Below, piece by piece: positions 1-8,701 of a stretch of DNA of 35,725 bases. A program made the position numbers and the translations under genes. This stretch comes from JAVBKA01 sp031546715. GTDB lineage: Bacteria; Bacillota; Clostridia; Oscillospirales; UBA929. Where the stretch lies: assembly GCA_031546715.1 (NCBI GenBank), contig JAVBKA010000237.1, forward strand, positions 1-35,725, given 5' to 3'. The notes below the pieces were generated by a model that saw only the letters and a program-made list of their open reading frames with translations, ran no database searches and was not told the origin of the DNA. Positions within the stretch are counted from its first letter, which is position 1; each line of letters opens with the position of its first letter.

Positions 1-80
1 CTTGCATACAATTTGAGCCGGTACGTATATTTGTGCCGCGCCCAAAAACTTGCCATGCCATCGGAGGGATGAGTGTGCCC

Positions 81-115
81 ATTTCAGATAAATGAGCGCA
101 CTCTTTATCTGAAAT
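81..115. repeat. Perfect 12-bp inverted repeat downstream of the ROK regulator
   Basis: Arms ATTTCAGATAAA and TTTATCTGAAAT flank an 11-base loop that itself can pair GAG with CTC. No T-run follows on either strand, so it is not a convincing intrinsic terminator. It lies within the frame that stays open beyond the ROK regulator stop. It could be an operator-like palindrome or a recombination scar. Confidence 0.5.
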
Positions 116-154
116 ATAGGTGTATTCCGTTCTAAATGGAACTTTCTGGGCAAA

Positions 155-1246
155 TTAGCAATGTTTTTGATTTATGAATTCTATAGTGCTGGTTTTTAGA
201 TGTGCCCTAACGAGAATGCCGCCGATTATAATTACCTCGGGGTCTAGGATATTAATAAGGTTCGCCACCGCTTCGCCTAGTTTATACGCCGCGCGGTTTA
301 GAATCGAAATTGCCGTTGTATCGCCCCTTGTGCCGATTTGCAGTAGCTCGTGAATTGTTAAGTTGTCCAGCTTATCGTACAGTGGGTGCTTGGGCTTCTC
401 TAAAATCATGCTCTTAGCGTCTCTCAGTATGGCAATTCCTGAGGACACCGCCTCTAGGCAGCCTCGATTGCCGCAGTTGCACATTGGTCCGTTGGGGTCA
501 ACGGTTATATGCCCGAACTCACCTGCGACATGGTTTGCGCCGTCCTGCAGCTTGTTCATCATAATCAGACCGCTGCCGATACCCATGTCCGCATCCAGAT
601 ATATCAGTCCTTCATGCCCTTCCCCCGCGCCGCGCCAATACTCACCCATTGCCATAGCGTTGGTGTCCTTGCACAGTCCTACGGGAAGGCTTAGCCGCTC
701 CTGCATAATCTGCCCGATGGGCAAATATCTCAAAAATGGCAGGTTCGGCGGCGACAATATCATACCGTCAACAGGGTTTACAGGTCCTGGCGCGGCTATG
801 CCTAGACCTAAGAGCTTGGCATGGTTGATTCCGCTGGTGGTTATGACCTCATGGACTCCATCAGCTAAGCCATCGATAAAATCGTCGGCACGGTCGCTCA
901 GTCCTTGCATATCCATCTCTTTAAAGGATAAAATCGTGCCGTGCAAGTCCATAACGGCGGTTGTGGTCTTAAACATGTTGATGTGAAGCCCCACCGAGTA
1001 GCCGTAGTTTTCGTCTACAGTATAATGCACGGACTTACGACCTGACAGACCACTGCGGACATTATCCTCCCGCACAAGCCCCAAGGTTACTAAGTCCTCA
1101 ATAATTTTTTGAATCGCCATAAACGTCAAACCGCTGACCTGCGCCAAATGCGCCTTGGAAATTGAGCGGTTGTGACGAATAAAGTTTAGCACCGATATAC
1201 GGTTGCCGTTTTTTAACTGCATCCCTTGGGACATTCTTGATGTCAT
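155..1246 (-). CDS. ROK-family transcriptional regulator (XylR/NagC type), possibly C-terminally shortened
   Basis: A repressor expected to sense a sugar or sugar phosphate and control the operon it ends. An N-terminal winged helix-turn-helix (about residues 15-60) precedes a ROK domain with the ExGH motif (EFGH) and the zinc motif CNCGNRGCLE. I chose the ATG at 1246, whose ATGA overlaps the stop of the upstream FGGY kinase; an upstream in-frame start at 1276 would add 10 residues. The protein stops about 20 residues after the IIIGG motif, whereas ROK regulators usually run some 40-60 residues further. The same frame stays open after the TAA for all 51 remaining codons to the window edge, so the TAA may be a nonsense change. 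Family assignment is firm; the effector is unknown. Confidence 0.85.
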   Translation of the reverse strand: MTSRMSQGMQLKNGNRISVLNFIRHNRSISKAHLAQVSGLTFMAIQKIIEDLVTLGLVREDNVRSGLSGRKSVHYTVDENYGYSVGLHINMFKTTTAVMDLHGTILSFKEMDMQGLSDRADDFIDGLADGVHEVITTSGINHAKLLGLGIAAPGPVNPVDGMILSPPNLPFLRYLPIGQIMQERLSLPVGLCKDTNAMAMGEYWRGAGEGHEGLIYLDADMGIGSGLIMMNKLQDGANHVAGEFGHITVDPNGPMCNCGNRGCLEAVSSGIAILRDAKSMILEKPKHPLYDKLDNLTIHELLQIGTRGDTTAISILNRAAYKLGEAVANLINILDPEVIIIGGILVRAHLKTSTIEFINQKHC

Positions 1247-2694
1247 GGCTGCCTCCGTTGGTAAAGAGTGTTGCAAATGGTGACATAGCTATCAAATTGT
1301 TCTTGATATCTCTGCGGACAATGTTGCTCCGGCGATACCTCCGTACACTCTAATTGTAGCCTCGCCGACTCTGACCTTACCGCAAAAAGCACCGCGCCCA
1401 CGGCTGTCAGCTCCGATACTGAGGGTACTTGCATATCTATTCCTGTAATATTTGCCTTGGCTTGAAGGAGAGGCTTGTTGCGCGCTCCGCCTCCCGCCGC
1501 AGTAATTGAGGTAATCCGTTTGCCTGTCAGCTCAAAAAGAGCCTCCATAATACGCCGTGTTTCAAAGCCTATCCCCTCATTAACGGCGCAAGCAAGCTGA
1601 CTGAGAGTTGTTCCCGAGGAAAGCCCAAGAAATGCTCCTCTGCGCGAGGGGTCGGGGTCTGGTACGCCGCCGCCGTTTATAAAGGGCAGATACATCACAC
1701 CGCCACTGTTCTGGGCGGTATTTTCATCAAAATAGCTGTAGGGTATTGGCTCTTTCACTGATGCAATCGCCCTCAACCACTCAAGAGACGCTCCCGAGGA
1801 GGGCAGATTAGCCATCCAGTACAGCATTCCGTCAGCAAAGCAACCATGATTGATACCCATGAGGGCGGCGTTGGGCGGAAGCGGCTCTGTCAGCACTCCT
1901 GTAAAAACCTCGCTTGTTCCCATGGAGTCGATAACGTCGGCGTAACCGCCGTGATGCAGTGCAAACAGGGCGCAGGGGTGGTCATGCCCCGCACAATGCA
2001 CCCGTACACCCACTGAACAGCCCACCTCTACCGCCGCCTCAGCCGTTACCGTACCCGCCTGTGCACCCACAGGCAAAACCTCCGGCAATCTGCCTGTTAT
2101 ATGGGCAAAGTCGCACAGCTCAAGCTGCCAGCTTCTGCGCCCAACGTCAAACAGCATGGTTCGACACGCCAGACTTTCGTCCGTCACAAACCGCCCCGTG
2201 AGGCGGTATACAATATAATCCTGTAGGCTCAGCCAATACGCCGCCTTTGCAAAAACATCACTGCGATGCTCGCGATACCAAAGTAGACGCGACAGAGCAA
2301 ACTTCGGGTGAAGTGTCTGTCCAGTGATGCGGTATAGCTCGGTCAAGGGGTATTTTGCAAGAATCTCCTGACGGTACTGACTGCCTGTTGTATTGCTCCA
2401 AGGGATGACCTCCGTCAGGGGGTTGCCGTCACCGTCAACTAACAGACCGCTGTCCGCCATGCCTGTAACGCTTAAGGCGCATAACTTGTCTTGGGCAATG
2501 TCCTTAAGTGCGGTTTTCAGTACCGAGGCGGCTCGTGACCAGACGGTGTTTGCGTCATAACCCGAGCCTGCATCGCCTTGGATATCCTGCGAATTGGGCA
2601 AGGCTGCACTACTGATGCATTTTAGTGAATCGTCAGTAATAACAGCCTTTATATGGGTAGTGCCTAAGTCCAGTGCTGCAAAAAACTTATTCAC
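1243..2694 (-). CDS. FGGY-family carbohydrate kinase
   Basis: A cytoplasmic ATP-dependent kinase that phosphorylates a sugar or polyol. The N-terminal phosphate-binding segment LDLGTTHIKAV, the central GHDHPCALF segment with the likely catalytic Asp, and the C-terminal nucleotide-binding AAGGGARNKPLLQ motif are all visible. The length of 483 aa is normal for the family. The start is a GTG at 2694 overlapping the end of the upstream racemase-like gene, with a weak AAAGGTG ribosome site; no ATG precedes the first motif. It shares a 4-bp ATGA overlap with the ROK regulator downstream. Substrate specificity (xylulose, ribulose, a heptulose or another) cannot be read from the sequence. It presumably phosphorylates an intermediate that the SIS isomerase and aldolase of the operon then process. 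Confidence 0.85.
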   Translation of the reverse strand: MNKFFAALDLGTTHIKAVITDDSLKCISSAALPNSQDIQGDAGSGYDANTVWSRAASVLKTALKDIAQDKLCALSVTGMADSGLLVDGDGNPLTEVIPWSNTTGSQYRQEILAKYPLTELYRITGQTLHPKFALSRLLWYREHRSDVFAKAAYWLSLQDYIVYRLTGRFVTDESLACRTMLFDVGRRSWQLELCDFAHITGRLPEVLPVGAQAGTVTAEAAVEVGCSVGVRVHCAGHDHPCALFALHHGGYADVIDSMGTSEVFTGVLTEPLPPNAALMGINHGCFADGMLYWMANLPSSGASLEWLRAIASVKEPIPYSYFDENTAQNSGGVMYLPFINGGGVPDPDPSRRGAFLGLSSGTTLSQLACAVNEGIGFETRRIMEALFELTGKRITSITAAGGGARNKPLLQAKANITGIDMQVPSVSELTAVGAVLFAVRSESARLQLECTEVSPEQHCPQRYQEQFDSYVTICNTLYQRRQP

Positions 2695-3331
2695 AGCCGT
2701 TTAGCACACCTTTTATATAAAGTATTCCGGCTTCGGGGCTTGATAACACCGGTACTGTCGTGATTTGAGCCGCCGCGCCCGCCATGGACGCCTGTGCAAG
2801 TACGATAACCTGAGTTGCCTCTTTTTTAAGGGAGGACACAATCAGCTCTTGATATTCTTCGGTTTTTCCTGCGGTCAGCAGTGCGCCCGCGCCCTCTATC
2901 AGCAGTCTGTGTAGCGTGACTTTTTTGCCGATTTCCTCCGCTTTGCGAAGGAGAAGATTACATGTTGGCTCAAGGGTGGACTTTAGCGTTGCGGCGACGG
3001 TAATTTCCTCCGCCATAGCCACTGCTTGTGTAGTCATAGGCTCATCAATACGATATAGAGGAATGTCGGTAAAATCCCTACATTCCTCTAAAAGCGCGCC
3101 CACGGAGGAGCATGCGCCCAATATTAAAGCCGGTTTTGTTGCCGCAGCGCAGCTAACCAACTGATAAAATCTCGCCCTGACTGCATGAGTAATAACTCCC
3201 GCCGCGTTGATTTCAGGTAAGATACTGTCGTCTAAAAAATTGCACACCTGATAGTCGGGCAGATGTGTCTGAAATAGGGGCTTAAGCGAGGTCACCGTAA
3301 CTGGTGATGTGTGAATTACTGCAATTTTCAT
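2687..3331 (-). CDS. Asp/Glu/hydantoin racemase superfamily protein
   Basis: The 214-aa protein has the superfamily layout: an N-terminal beta-strand (MKIAVIHTS), a GACSSVG loop with Cys74 at the first catalytic position, and a C-terminal VIVLAQASMAG segment where classical racemases carry the second catalytic cysteine. Here that position appears to be Ala, so two-base racemization is doubtful and a different lyase or isomerase reaction is possible. The ATG at 3331 has a good AGAAGGAG site. It lies between the ROK-SIS fusion and the FGGY kinase in the same operon, overlapping the kinase start by 8 bp. The family is confident; the role in sugar catabolism is unknown. Confidence 0.75.
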   Translation of the reverse strand: MKIAVIHTSPVTVTSLKPLFQTHLPDYQVCNFLDDSILPEINAAGVITHAVRARFYQLVSCAAATKPALILGACSSVGALLEECRDFTDIPLYRIDEPMTTQAVAMAEEITVAATLKSTLEPTCNLLLRKAEEIGKKVTLHRLLIEGAGALLTAGKTEEYQELIVSSLKKEATQVIVLAQASMAGAAAQITTVPVLSSPEAGILYIKGVLNGCE

Positions 3332-3348
3332 AACGCACTCCTTCTGCT

Positions 3349-3374
3349 ATGGGCGCAATAAAAATTGCGCCCAT
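3349..3374 (-). promoter_or_regulatory. Intercistronic hairpin, 11-bp perfect stem with AAAA loop
   Basis: ATGGGCGCAAT and ATTGCGCCCAT form a perfect stem between the ROK-SIS fusion and the racemase-like gene. No T-run follows on the transcribed (minus) strand, so full termination is unlikely. It could protect or process the operon mRNA, giving different amounts of upstream and downstream message. Confidence 0.6.
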
Positions 3375-3383
3375 ACAAATCGG

Positions 3384-5000
3384 TTATTCTTCAAAAAACT
3401 CAGCTTCAAGCATGGCGCATAGCATATGGTAAAGAGGAAGATGCAGCTCCTGAACATCAGGGGTGCAGTCGGAGCTGACATTTAGCAGTACATCGCAGAG
3501 GCTTGCCAACTGTCCGCCCTTGGAACCCGTCATGGCGATAGCCTGCATTCCCAGCGCACGGGCGGTTTTGGCGGCTTCGACGCAGTTTTTAGCGTTGCCT
3601 GACGTGCTGATACATAAAAGCACATCACCGCGGCGACCGTAGCCGAATACCTGTTGAGCAAAGACTAAGCTTGGGTCAACGTCATTAGAAAAGGCGGTTG
3701 ATAGGGCGGAATGCTGGGTTAGGGCGATTGCGGGGAGGGCGCGCTGTAAGCCACTGTGTATATCGGCTCTTCCGTGAGGTCGTTTAAGCAAAAAGCCCTT
3801 CATCAACTCGCCTACAATATGCTCAGCGTCAGCGGCTGAGCCACCGTTTCCGCATACTAAAAGCTTGTTGCCTGACATATAGGCACGTCTTAAGGTGCAG
3901 AATGCGTCAGAAACAGCGGTTTTTATATCTAATAATGACGGATATTTCTGGCAAACGCGGGTGAGATGTTCCATCGCCTTGGGTGAAATTTCCTTGGTTG
4001 GGGTTATGTCTAGGTGAAGGGGGTAACAGGCGGCTAAAATAGCGGCATAGTCCCCAAGCTTTTCACCAGTTTGGGCAGGAACGATACGGCAATCATTAAG
4101 TGAGCCTGACAGCGTTTCCTCTGCCAGCACACGCTCCATTGACGCCCTTAGCAAATTCTCTGAGCGGACAAAAATGCTACCGATTACAATGCATTCAGGG
4201 TTTAGCAAATCAATTAGCACAGCAAGAGTTTGCCCTAGCTTTTCCCCTGTTTGGGCGTATACCTCAAGGGCGTCTTGGTCGCCTCTGTCGGCGTACTCTG
4301 AAATGTTCTTCGCAGAAAGCTCCTCAAGTGTCAAGCCGTCACGTATCCATGCAGGTTCGCGTCCTTCTGACTGACGTTTGCGGGTAAGAGCGCGGGCGGT
4401 TTCGGCTAAGCCTGCACCGCTACAATAGGCTTCCACTGTACCAGTTTTTCCAAACTGGACAGGGCCTTCTTTTTCAAGGCGAACATGACCAACCTCACCG
4501 GCAAAGCCACGAACGCCTTCGATTAATATGTTTTCTGAAATTATTCCCGCTCCGAAGCCTGTTCCCATAGTCAGGAAAATCATGTTTTGCGTGCCCTGTC
4601 CCGCACCGAGCTTCCACTCCACCAAGGCGCAAGCGTTAGCGTCGTTTTGGACAAAGGCGGGGACGCCGAACTCCTCGGTAAGCAGCTCGCCAAGGGGAAT
4701 ATTGTCCCATCCGGGCAAATGGGGGGGAGATAAAATCAGCCCTTTGCGGCAGTCCAACGGACCGCCGCAGCTAACGCCGATGCCCAAAAGATCGGCATTT
4801 CCATGCTGAGATGTAATCTTATTTCTTGATAAAATAGCATGACCGCTCTCGAATAGCTTCTGTTTCACACTTTCAAAGCCCATTGCGGCTTCTGTGCTGA
4901 AATGAATTCGATCCAGCAGCTCGATACCAGAATCTACCCGCGCCAATAAAACGGCGCACTTAGTACCTCCGATATCAAAGCCCATAATATAGTGTGACAT
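3384..5000 (-). CDS. ROK sugar kinase fused to GmhA-like SIS isomerase domain
   Basis: A two-domain protein of 538 aa. Residues 1-320 are a ROK kinase (MGFDIGGTK phosphate loop, GEVGH ExGH motif). From about residue 335 to the end is a SIS domain of the phosphoheptose isomerase type (CGNGGSAADAEHIVGE, CISTSGNAKN, VQELHLPLYH). The kinase half lacks the usual CxCGxxGC zinc cluster: the segment reads GKTGTVEAYCSG. The start is the ATG at 5000 behind AGGAGGG; a start at 5036 would overlap the aldolase. One polypeptide would phosphorylate a sugar and isomerize the phosphate, feeding the adjacent class II aldolase. I infer the order of reactions from this arrangement; the actual sugar is not known. 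No frameshift is evident at the domain junction. Confidence 0.85.
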   Translation of the reverse strand: MSHYIMGFDIGGTKCAVLLARVDSGIELLDRIHFSTEAAMGFESVKQKLFESGHAILSRNKITSQHGNADLLGIGVSCGGPLDCRKGLILSPPHLPGWDNIPLGELLTEEFGVPAFVQNDANACALVEWKLGAGQGTQNMIFLTMGTGFGAGIISENILIEGVRGFAGEVGHVRLEKEGPVQFGKTGTVEAYCSGAGLAETARALTRKRQSEGREPAWIRDGLTLEELSAKNISEYADRGDQDALEVYAQTGEKLGQTLAVLIDLLNPECIVIGSIFVRSENLLRASMERVLAEETLSGSLNDCRIVPAQTGEKLGDYAAILAACYPLHLDITPTKEISPKAMEHLTRVCQKYPSLLDIKTAVSDAFCTLRRAYMSGNKLLVCGNGGSAADAEHIVGELMKGFLLKRPHGRADIHSGLQRALPAIALTQHSALSTAFSNDVDPSLVFAQQVFGYGRRGDVLLCISTSGNAKNCVEAAKTARALGMQAIAMTGSKGGQLASLCDVLLNVSSDCTPDVQELHLPLYHMLCAMLEAEFFEE

Positions 5001-5013
5001 ACATACCCTCCTG

Positions 5014-5880
5014 CTAGCGGTTACTGCTCCTGACAAAGTTCTTCATTTTTTCTTCAACCAACTGCTGTACTGCGTCTAATCCTGCGCTGAGAACCTTCGG
5101 CTCTAACTGCCAAATCTCTGCATTTGTTAAGCGTTCTGTTTTTCCGATGGCGGGTAAAAAGACCTGCTCTAGGTCTGTTGCGATGTTGACCTTGCTGATG
5201 CCTAATTCTGTTGCTTTGTGAATAGTTGCGTCCGGTAAGCCTGAGCCGCCGTGAAGAACTAATGGAATCGACAGCTTAGAACGGATATCCTTTAGGCGGT
5301 CATAGTCAATTTTAGGGTTCTTAACAGGGTATACCCCATGAGCTGAGCCGATGGAAATCGCCAAGGTGTCTACTCCTGTGAGCCTTACAAATTCTACTGC
5401 TTCGGCGGGGTCAGTGTAAAAAGTTTCATCGTTTTCGGTTTCGATTTTATCTGTTGCGCCAATTTTACCAAGTTCAGCCTCTACGCATACATTTTTAGTA
5501 TGAGCATAGTCAACGACTTCCTTGGTAATGCGTACATTTTCCTCAAATGTCTGGTGAGATGCATCAATCATAACGGAGTTAAAGCCCGCCTCAATGGCGT
5601 TTTGTATGATTGAAAGCTCCTTTGTATGGTCTAAATGCAGTACCGCCGTTACGTCATATTGGTCACTGAGGGTATAAAAACGGTCAGCAAATTCCTTCGG
5701 AGTTAGCTTAAACCAGTTAAATTCATTGGCTGAAATCTGAACAATCACAGGTGAATTCTGCGCCTTTGCCGCCTTAAGCACCGCTTCAATGAGAAACGTG
5801 TTCCTCGGGGAGTATGCGCCGACAGCGTAGTGGTTTTGGATTGCATGTGCAAGCATTTCCTGCATACTTATTACTTTCAA
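5014..5880 (-). CDS. Class II fructose/tagatose-bisphosphate aldolase family
   Basis: A zinc-dependent aldolase, 288 aa, the usual length. The catalytic and zinc region LHLDHTKE (Asp84, His85), the second zinc His in SAHGVYP, the glycine-rich LHGGSGLP phosphate/zinc loop and the KVNIATDL phosphate-binding segment are all present. The reading frame begins with TTG at 5880 after AAAGGATGG; an ATG five codons in is a weaker alternative. It lies 18 bp after the GH36 gene and 13 bp before the ROK-SIS fusion. It should cleave a ketose phosphate or bisphosphate into triose units. The preference for fructose, tagatose or another ketose cannot be told here. Confidence 0.85.
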   Translation of the reverse strand: MKVISMQEMLAHAIQNHYAVGAYSPRNTFLIEAVLKAAKAQNSPVIVQISANEFNWFKLTPKEFADRFYTLSDQYDVTAVLHLDHTKELSIIQNAIEAGFNSVMIDASHQTFEENVRITKEVVDYAHTKNVCVEAELGKIGATDKIETENDETFYTDPAEAVEFVRLTGVDTLAISIGSAHGVYPVKNPKIDYDRLKDIRSKLSIPLVLHGGSGLPDATIHKATELGISKVNIATDLEQVFLPAIGKTERLTNAEIWQLEPKVLSAGLDAVQQLVEEKMKNFVRSSNR

Positions 5881-5898
5881 TTATACCATCCTTTAATA

Positions 5899-7893
5899 TC
5901 AATCAAAATATATCTCAATAAGCGGCGTTTCCGCAGGACTGCAGTCCACTGTAAACAGCCCCGCGTCACCAGATGTAACCGCAAAATCCTCGCCGTTTAC
6001 GCAAACTTGCTTAGGTGTCGCGTCGGCATGGAAGGCGAATATGCCGCCCTCGGATAAGGTGACAACCGTGCGGTTTTCAAAATACCGCACGCTTTCGATT
6101 AGCGCGCATGAAATGTATTTATTTGTTAGTCCAATTGGTGTGCAGTGGTGGGTTTTGGGTATCAGTAGGTACAGTTCTGCAACCTCTGGCTGGACTTTAA
6201 CATCCAAGGCTTCGTGAGGAGCAAGCACTCCCACTTTGCCATTATGACTATACCACAAATATGAAATTTCGCAAGCTTCTCCTACGTTTTCCGCTCCGAT
6301 TTTTGTGGTTGCTTGGGCGTTGCCGCCAAAAACTGCCAGAACTATCGTATTGCCTATGCGGTTGAAAATTTTAAGAGGCATTCCCTCGTCATAGGTAAGT
6401 AAGCAGTCCACAGTGGGTAATCCCACATCGTCACAGCGCAGTACCTTGCCGTGCTTGTTTATTATAGGTAGCAGTACGTCAGGAGCGGTTTTTCCCACTG
6501 GGTCGCTGGTGTATACAGGTCCGCCGCTGACAGCTCGCAGCATTGCGTGACGCTGACAGTTTTGCTCGTCTGACCAGAACATATCCCAGTCCCCCCAGTA
6601 AATCGGGGAGTACAAGAGTGCCGTGTGGGTGTTTTGTAGGCAGTGTTCAAAAAAGCCGTTGGGTGCGCTGGGGATATAGTCGTCACTGGAGCGAACCAAC
6701 GCCGCCGCACTGCGATGCCAAAGCTCCTGAGGAGCCATGCCCATGCAGTTAATACTGCCGCCGCCGAAATGCAGACCCACCGACGCTCCCATTGCGTCCT
6801 GCGCCCCTTTGGACGCTTGACCGTATGAGTGATTTCCTGTAAAAAACAGTGACGGCGCGCTCTGCTCGTCAACCTTCACAAAGTCGATACCCTCAGACTT
6901 AACCTGTGTATGCCATGCGTTACAGAAGCCAAAGGCGTTGTCGGGGCTTGGCACAATTCGTCCGTCTGCTAGTTGTGTAAGGGCCTGAATGTTGTCTAAA
7001 TGAGCCTTGCTTTGGGCTTGAATGCCGTTCCAGTATCCCATCATCGCTTGCCAAACGCCTACATGGCGAATGCCGTACTGGGTTTTGGCTTTATTGACAA
7101 TTGGGGCAAGCCCGTTGGGGAATTTTGCGATATCTGTGCCAAAACTGCGCAGCTCTTGGGCCTTATAGTCCGCATCCGACCAACCGTCGTCAATTAAAAT
7201 CCAGCCCACAGGCAGGTTTGACGCCTTAAACTCTTCGAGCTTTTGCGAAATACCGTCCTCGTTGACCTGCTGATAAAACGCATCCCATGTACACCAGCCT
7301 AAGTACTCAAGTTGCTGCGGAAATGTCTTGTTTTTACGGAGATACCCTTCGCCCTTCATGGCTGTCATAGCGTAGGACACCACCGCTTCACAGCAGGTAT
7401 ATGGGCTGTTTCCGACGGCATATACTGCCGCCAGACTATTACAGCTCATTTCACGGCTACGGTTGGAGCTTAGTGTTATACATATACCGTCAGAACTGCC
7501 AGAGATGTCCGAACGGTAAACCTTGTCTGTAACTGCCAGAAGCGCGTGATACTGACCATCCGCTTTCCACAATAGCAGTTGGGTACGGTCGGGGATTTCA
7601 GCGGTGCTTTTTGGGAAAGACGGACGAATCCACCAGTCCTTATGCTGATAGACGGACAAAAACGATGTATTCTCGAGGGGAAGGGTTAGCGTAACCGCCC
7701 TTTGAGGGTCAAATCCGCTCTGAACCTTAAACAGTGGTTGGTTGGGCTTGAGAACGGCGTCAATGTGCAACGCCTTAACGCAACCCTCCTCGCAGGGCAC
7801 AAGGCTGAGGACTGCGTCCTCAGCGCCTTGGCTATGTACCCTGCCGTCGGCGCGGTGAAGTGAAAACTGAATTTGTGAAACGTCAGTAAACAT
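5899..7893 (-). CDS. GH36 / raffinose-synthase-type alpha-galactosidase-like glycosidase
   Basis: A 664-aa protein of the raffinose synthase/Sip1 branch of glycoside hydrolase family 36. An N-terminal beta-rich domain precedes a (beta/alpha)8 barrel with GWCTWDAFYQ, VGWILIDDGW, the FVKVDEQ segment carrying the expected nucleophile Asp, and the RSSDDY segment carrying the expected acid/base Asp. A C-terminal beta domain follows. No signal peptide is seen, so it should act in the cytoplasm on an imported galactoside. The ATG at 7893 follows the stop of the transporter remnant by about 10 bp, which shows the original operon order was permease then glycosidase. It is the first intact gene of the present catabolic operon. 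Confidence 0.85.
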   Translation of the reverse strand: MFTDVSQIQFSLHRADGRVHSQGAEDAVLSLVPCEEGCVKALHIDAVLKPNQPLFKVQSGFDPQRAVTLTLPLENTSFLSVYQHKDWWIRPSFPKSTAEIPDRTQLLLWKADGQYHALLAVTDKVYRSDISGSSDGICITLSSNRSREMSCNSLAAVYAVGNSPYTCCEAVVSYAMTAMKGEGYLRKNKTFPQQLEYLGWCTWDAFYQQVNEDGISQKLEEFKASNLPVGWILIDDGWSDADYKAQELRSFGTDIAKFPNGLAPIVNKAKTQYGIRHVGVWQAMMGYWNGIQAQSKAHLDNIQALTQLADGRIVPSPDNAFGFCNAWHTQVKSEGIDFVKVDEQSAPSLFFTGNHSYGQASKGAQDAMGASVGLHFGGGSINCMGMAPQELWHRSAAALVRSSDDYIPSAPNGFFEHCLQNTHTALLYSPIYWGDWDMFWSDEQNCQRHAMLRAVSGGPVYTSDPVGKTAPDVLLPIINKHGKVLRCDDVGLPTVDCLLTYDEGMPLKIFNRIGNTIVLAVFGGNAQATTKIGAENVGEACEISYLWYSHNGKVGVLAPHEALDVKVQPEVAELYLLIPKTHHCTPIGLTNKYISCALIESVRYFENRTVVTLSEGGIFAFHADATPKQVCVNGEDFAVTSGDAGLFTVDCSPAETPLIEIYFD

Positions 7894-7902
7894 TTAAGCG
7901 TC

Positions 7903-8328
7903 CTACCCCTTGATGCCGCCCACGGCGACACTTTGGATAATGTACTTTTGCATGAAGAAGAAGATTAATATTGAGGGCAGCAGCACCAAGAGAGACGCCG
8001 CCATAAATAGCTGCCATTGCACTCCAGTGTCCCCTCTAAAGGTACCTTGTCCGTTGAACTTAGCGTCTAACTTATCTGCTGCGCCTAGCAGGTCATCCCA
8101 TGTTTTGATTGCAGCAGCGTCTACGCCGGCATCAGCAAACATTGTCTTGTTATAGAAAATCATGCGGGTATCTGTATTGAAAGGAAGAGCGTATACACGG
8201 TCGTTGTAAAGTCCTGCGTTCCAGTAACGGTCATAGAACTTAGCTTGTGTGTCGGCTTCGATGTAGTCTGTAATGTCTTGGGCTTGTTTTCTCATAGCTT
8301 TGCTTTTCAAGTTTAATCGTTCAATCAA
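7903..8328 (-). pseudogene. Deletion chimera: solute-binding-protein fragment fused to sugar ABC permease C-terminus
   Basis: This open frame of 141 codons is not a normal protein. About residues 19-96 match the middle of a sugar-binding lipoprotein of an ABC importer (VYALPFNTDTRMIFYNKTMF, then KTWDDLLGAADKL). From about residue 97 it becomes the last ~45 residues of a MalG-type permease: a membrane segment and the ending MQKYIIQSVAVGGIKG. The junction near 8040 is in frame. Its first residues belong to a MerR remnant. The rest of the binding protein, the MalF-type permease and most of the MalG-type permease are gone. The apparent TTG start has no convincing role. The product, if made, cannot transport. 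Confidence 0.85.
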
Positions 8329-8448
8329 CGCCTGAATAACCGTTTTTATCGTAGAGAGCGCGGAGATTTCATCTTCAATATCAGAAAGATTTTGCTGAAA
8401 CGCGTTAATTGCAATAGCGGTGTCCTCACTCTTTAGAATGTCGGCAAT
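8281..8448 (-). pseudogene. C-terminal remnant of a MerR-family regulator
   Basis: On the minus strand the frame from 8448 reads IADILKSEDTAIAIN and later IEDEISALSTIKTVIQ, the helical dimerization region that follows the DNA-binding domain in MerR regulators. A TAA lies directly upstream and the winged-helix domain is missing. The frame runs straight into the binding-protein fragment near 8280. A typical MerR-type promoter lies immediately upstream, so the gene lost its 5' part by deletion and its 3' part by fusion. Confidence 0.65.
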
Positions 8449-8452
8449 TTAT

Positions 8453-8483
8453 AGTGTACAGGTTGACGCGACGTTAAAGTCAA
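8453..8483 (-). promoter_or_regulatory. MerR-type promoter/operator with 19-bp spacer
   Basis: Reading leftward, a -35 of TTGACT (8478-8483) is separated by exactly 19 bp from a -10 of TACACT (8453-8458). The inverted repeat TTGAC-N11-GTCAA (8463-8483) lies inside the spacer. An over-long 19-bp spacer with a centred repeat is the hallmark of promoters untwisted by MerR-family activators. It points into the MerR remnant, as expected for autoregulation, and may now drive the chimera and the sugar operon. Confidence 0.65.
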
Positions 8484-8701
8484 TAGGCAATTTGAAAATG
8501 CCCAACCTTGATGGCAAATCTTTGTCGGCAAAGGCGATAAGGTGAGCTGTGTTAAACAACCGAGCGAGCGAAGGAAGTAGCGATACATCAGGTATGGTTT
8601 GCCTCGCCATTATTATCTCATATTTGGTTTGTGTAATGCAATAACCGATTGCTTGATTTATTGTGAAACTCAAGTACGGGTGATGTGCTATAGATACAAC
8701 G

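Noticed and set aside
363..986. 207-codon plus-strand frame inside the ROK regulator
   Set aside because: Antisense shadow of a clear ROK gene with low-complexity composition.
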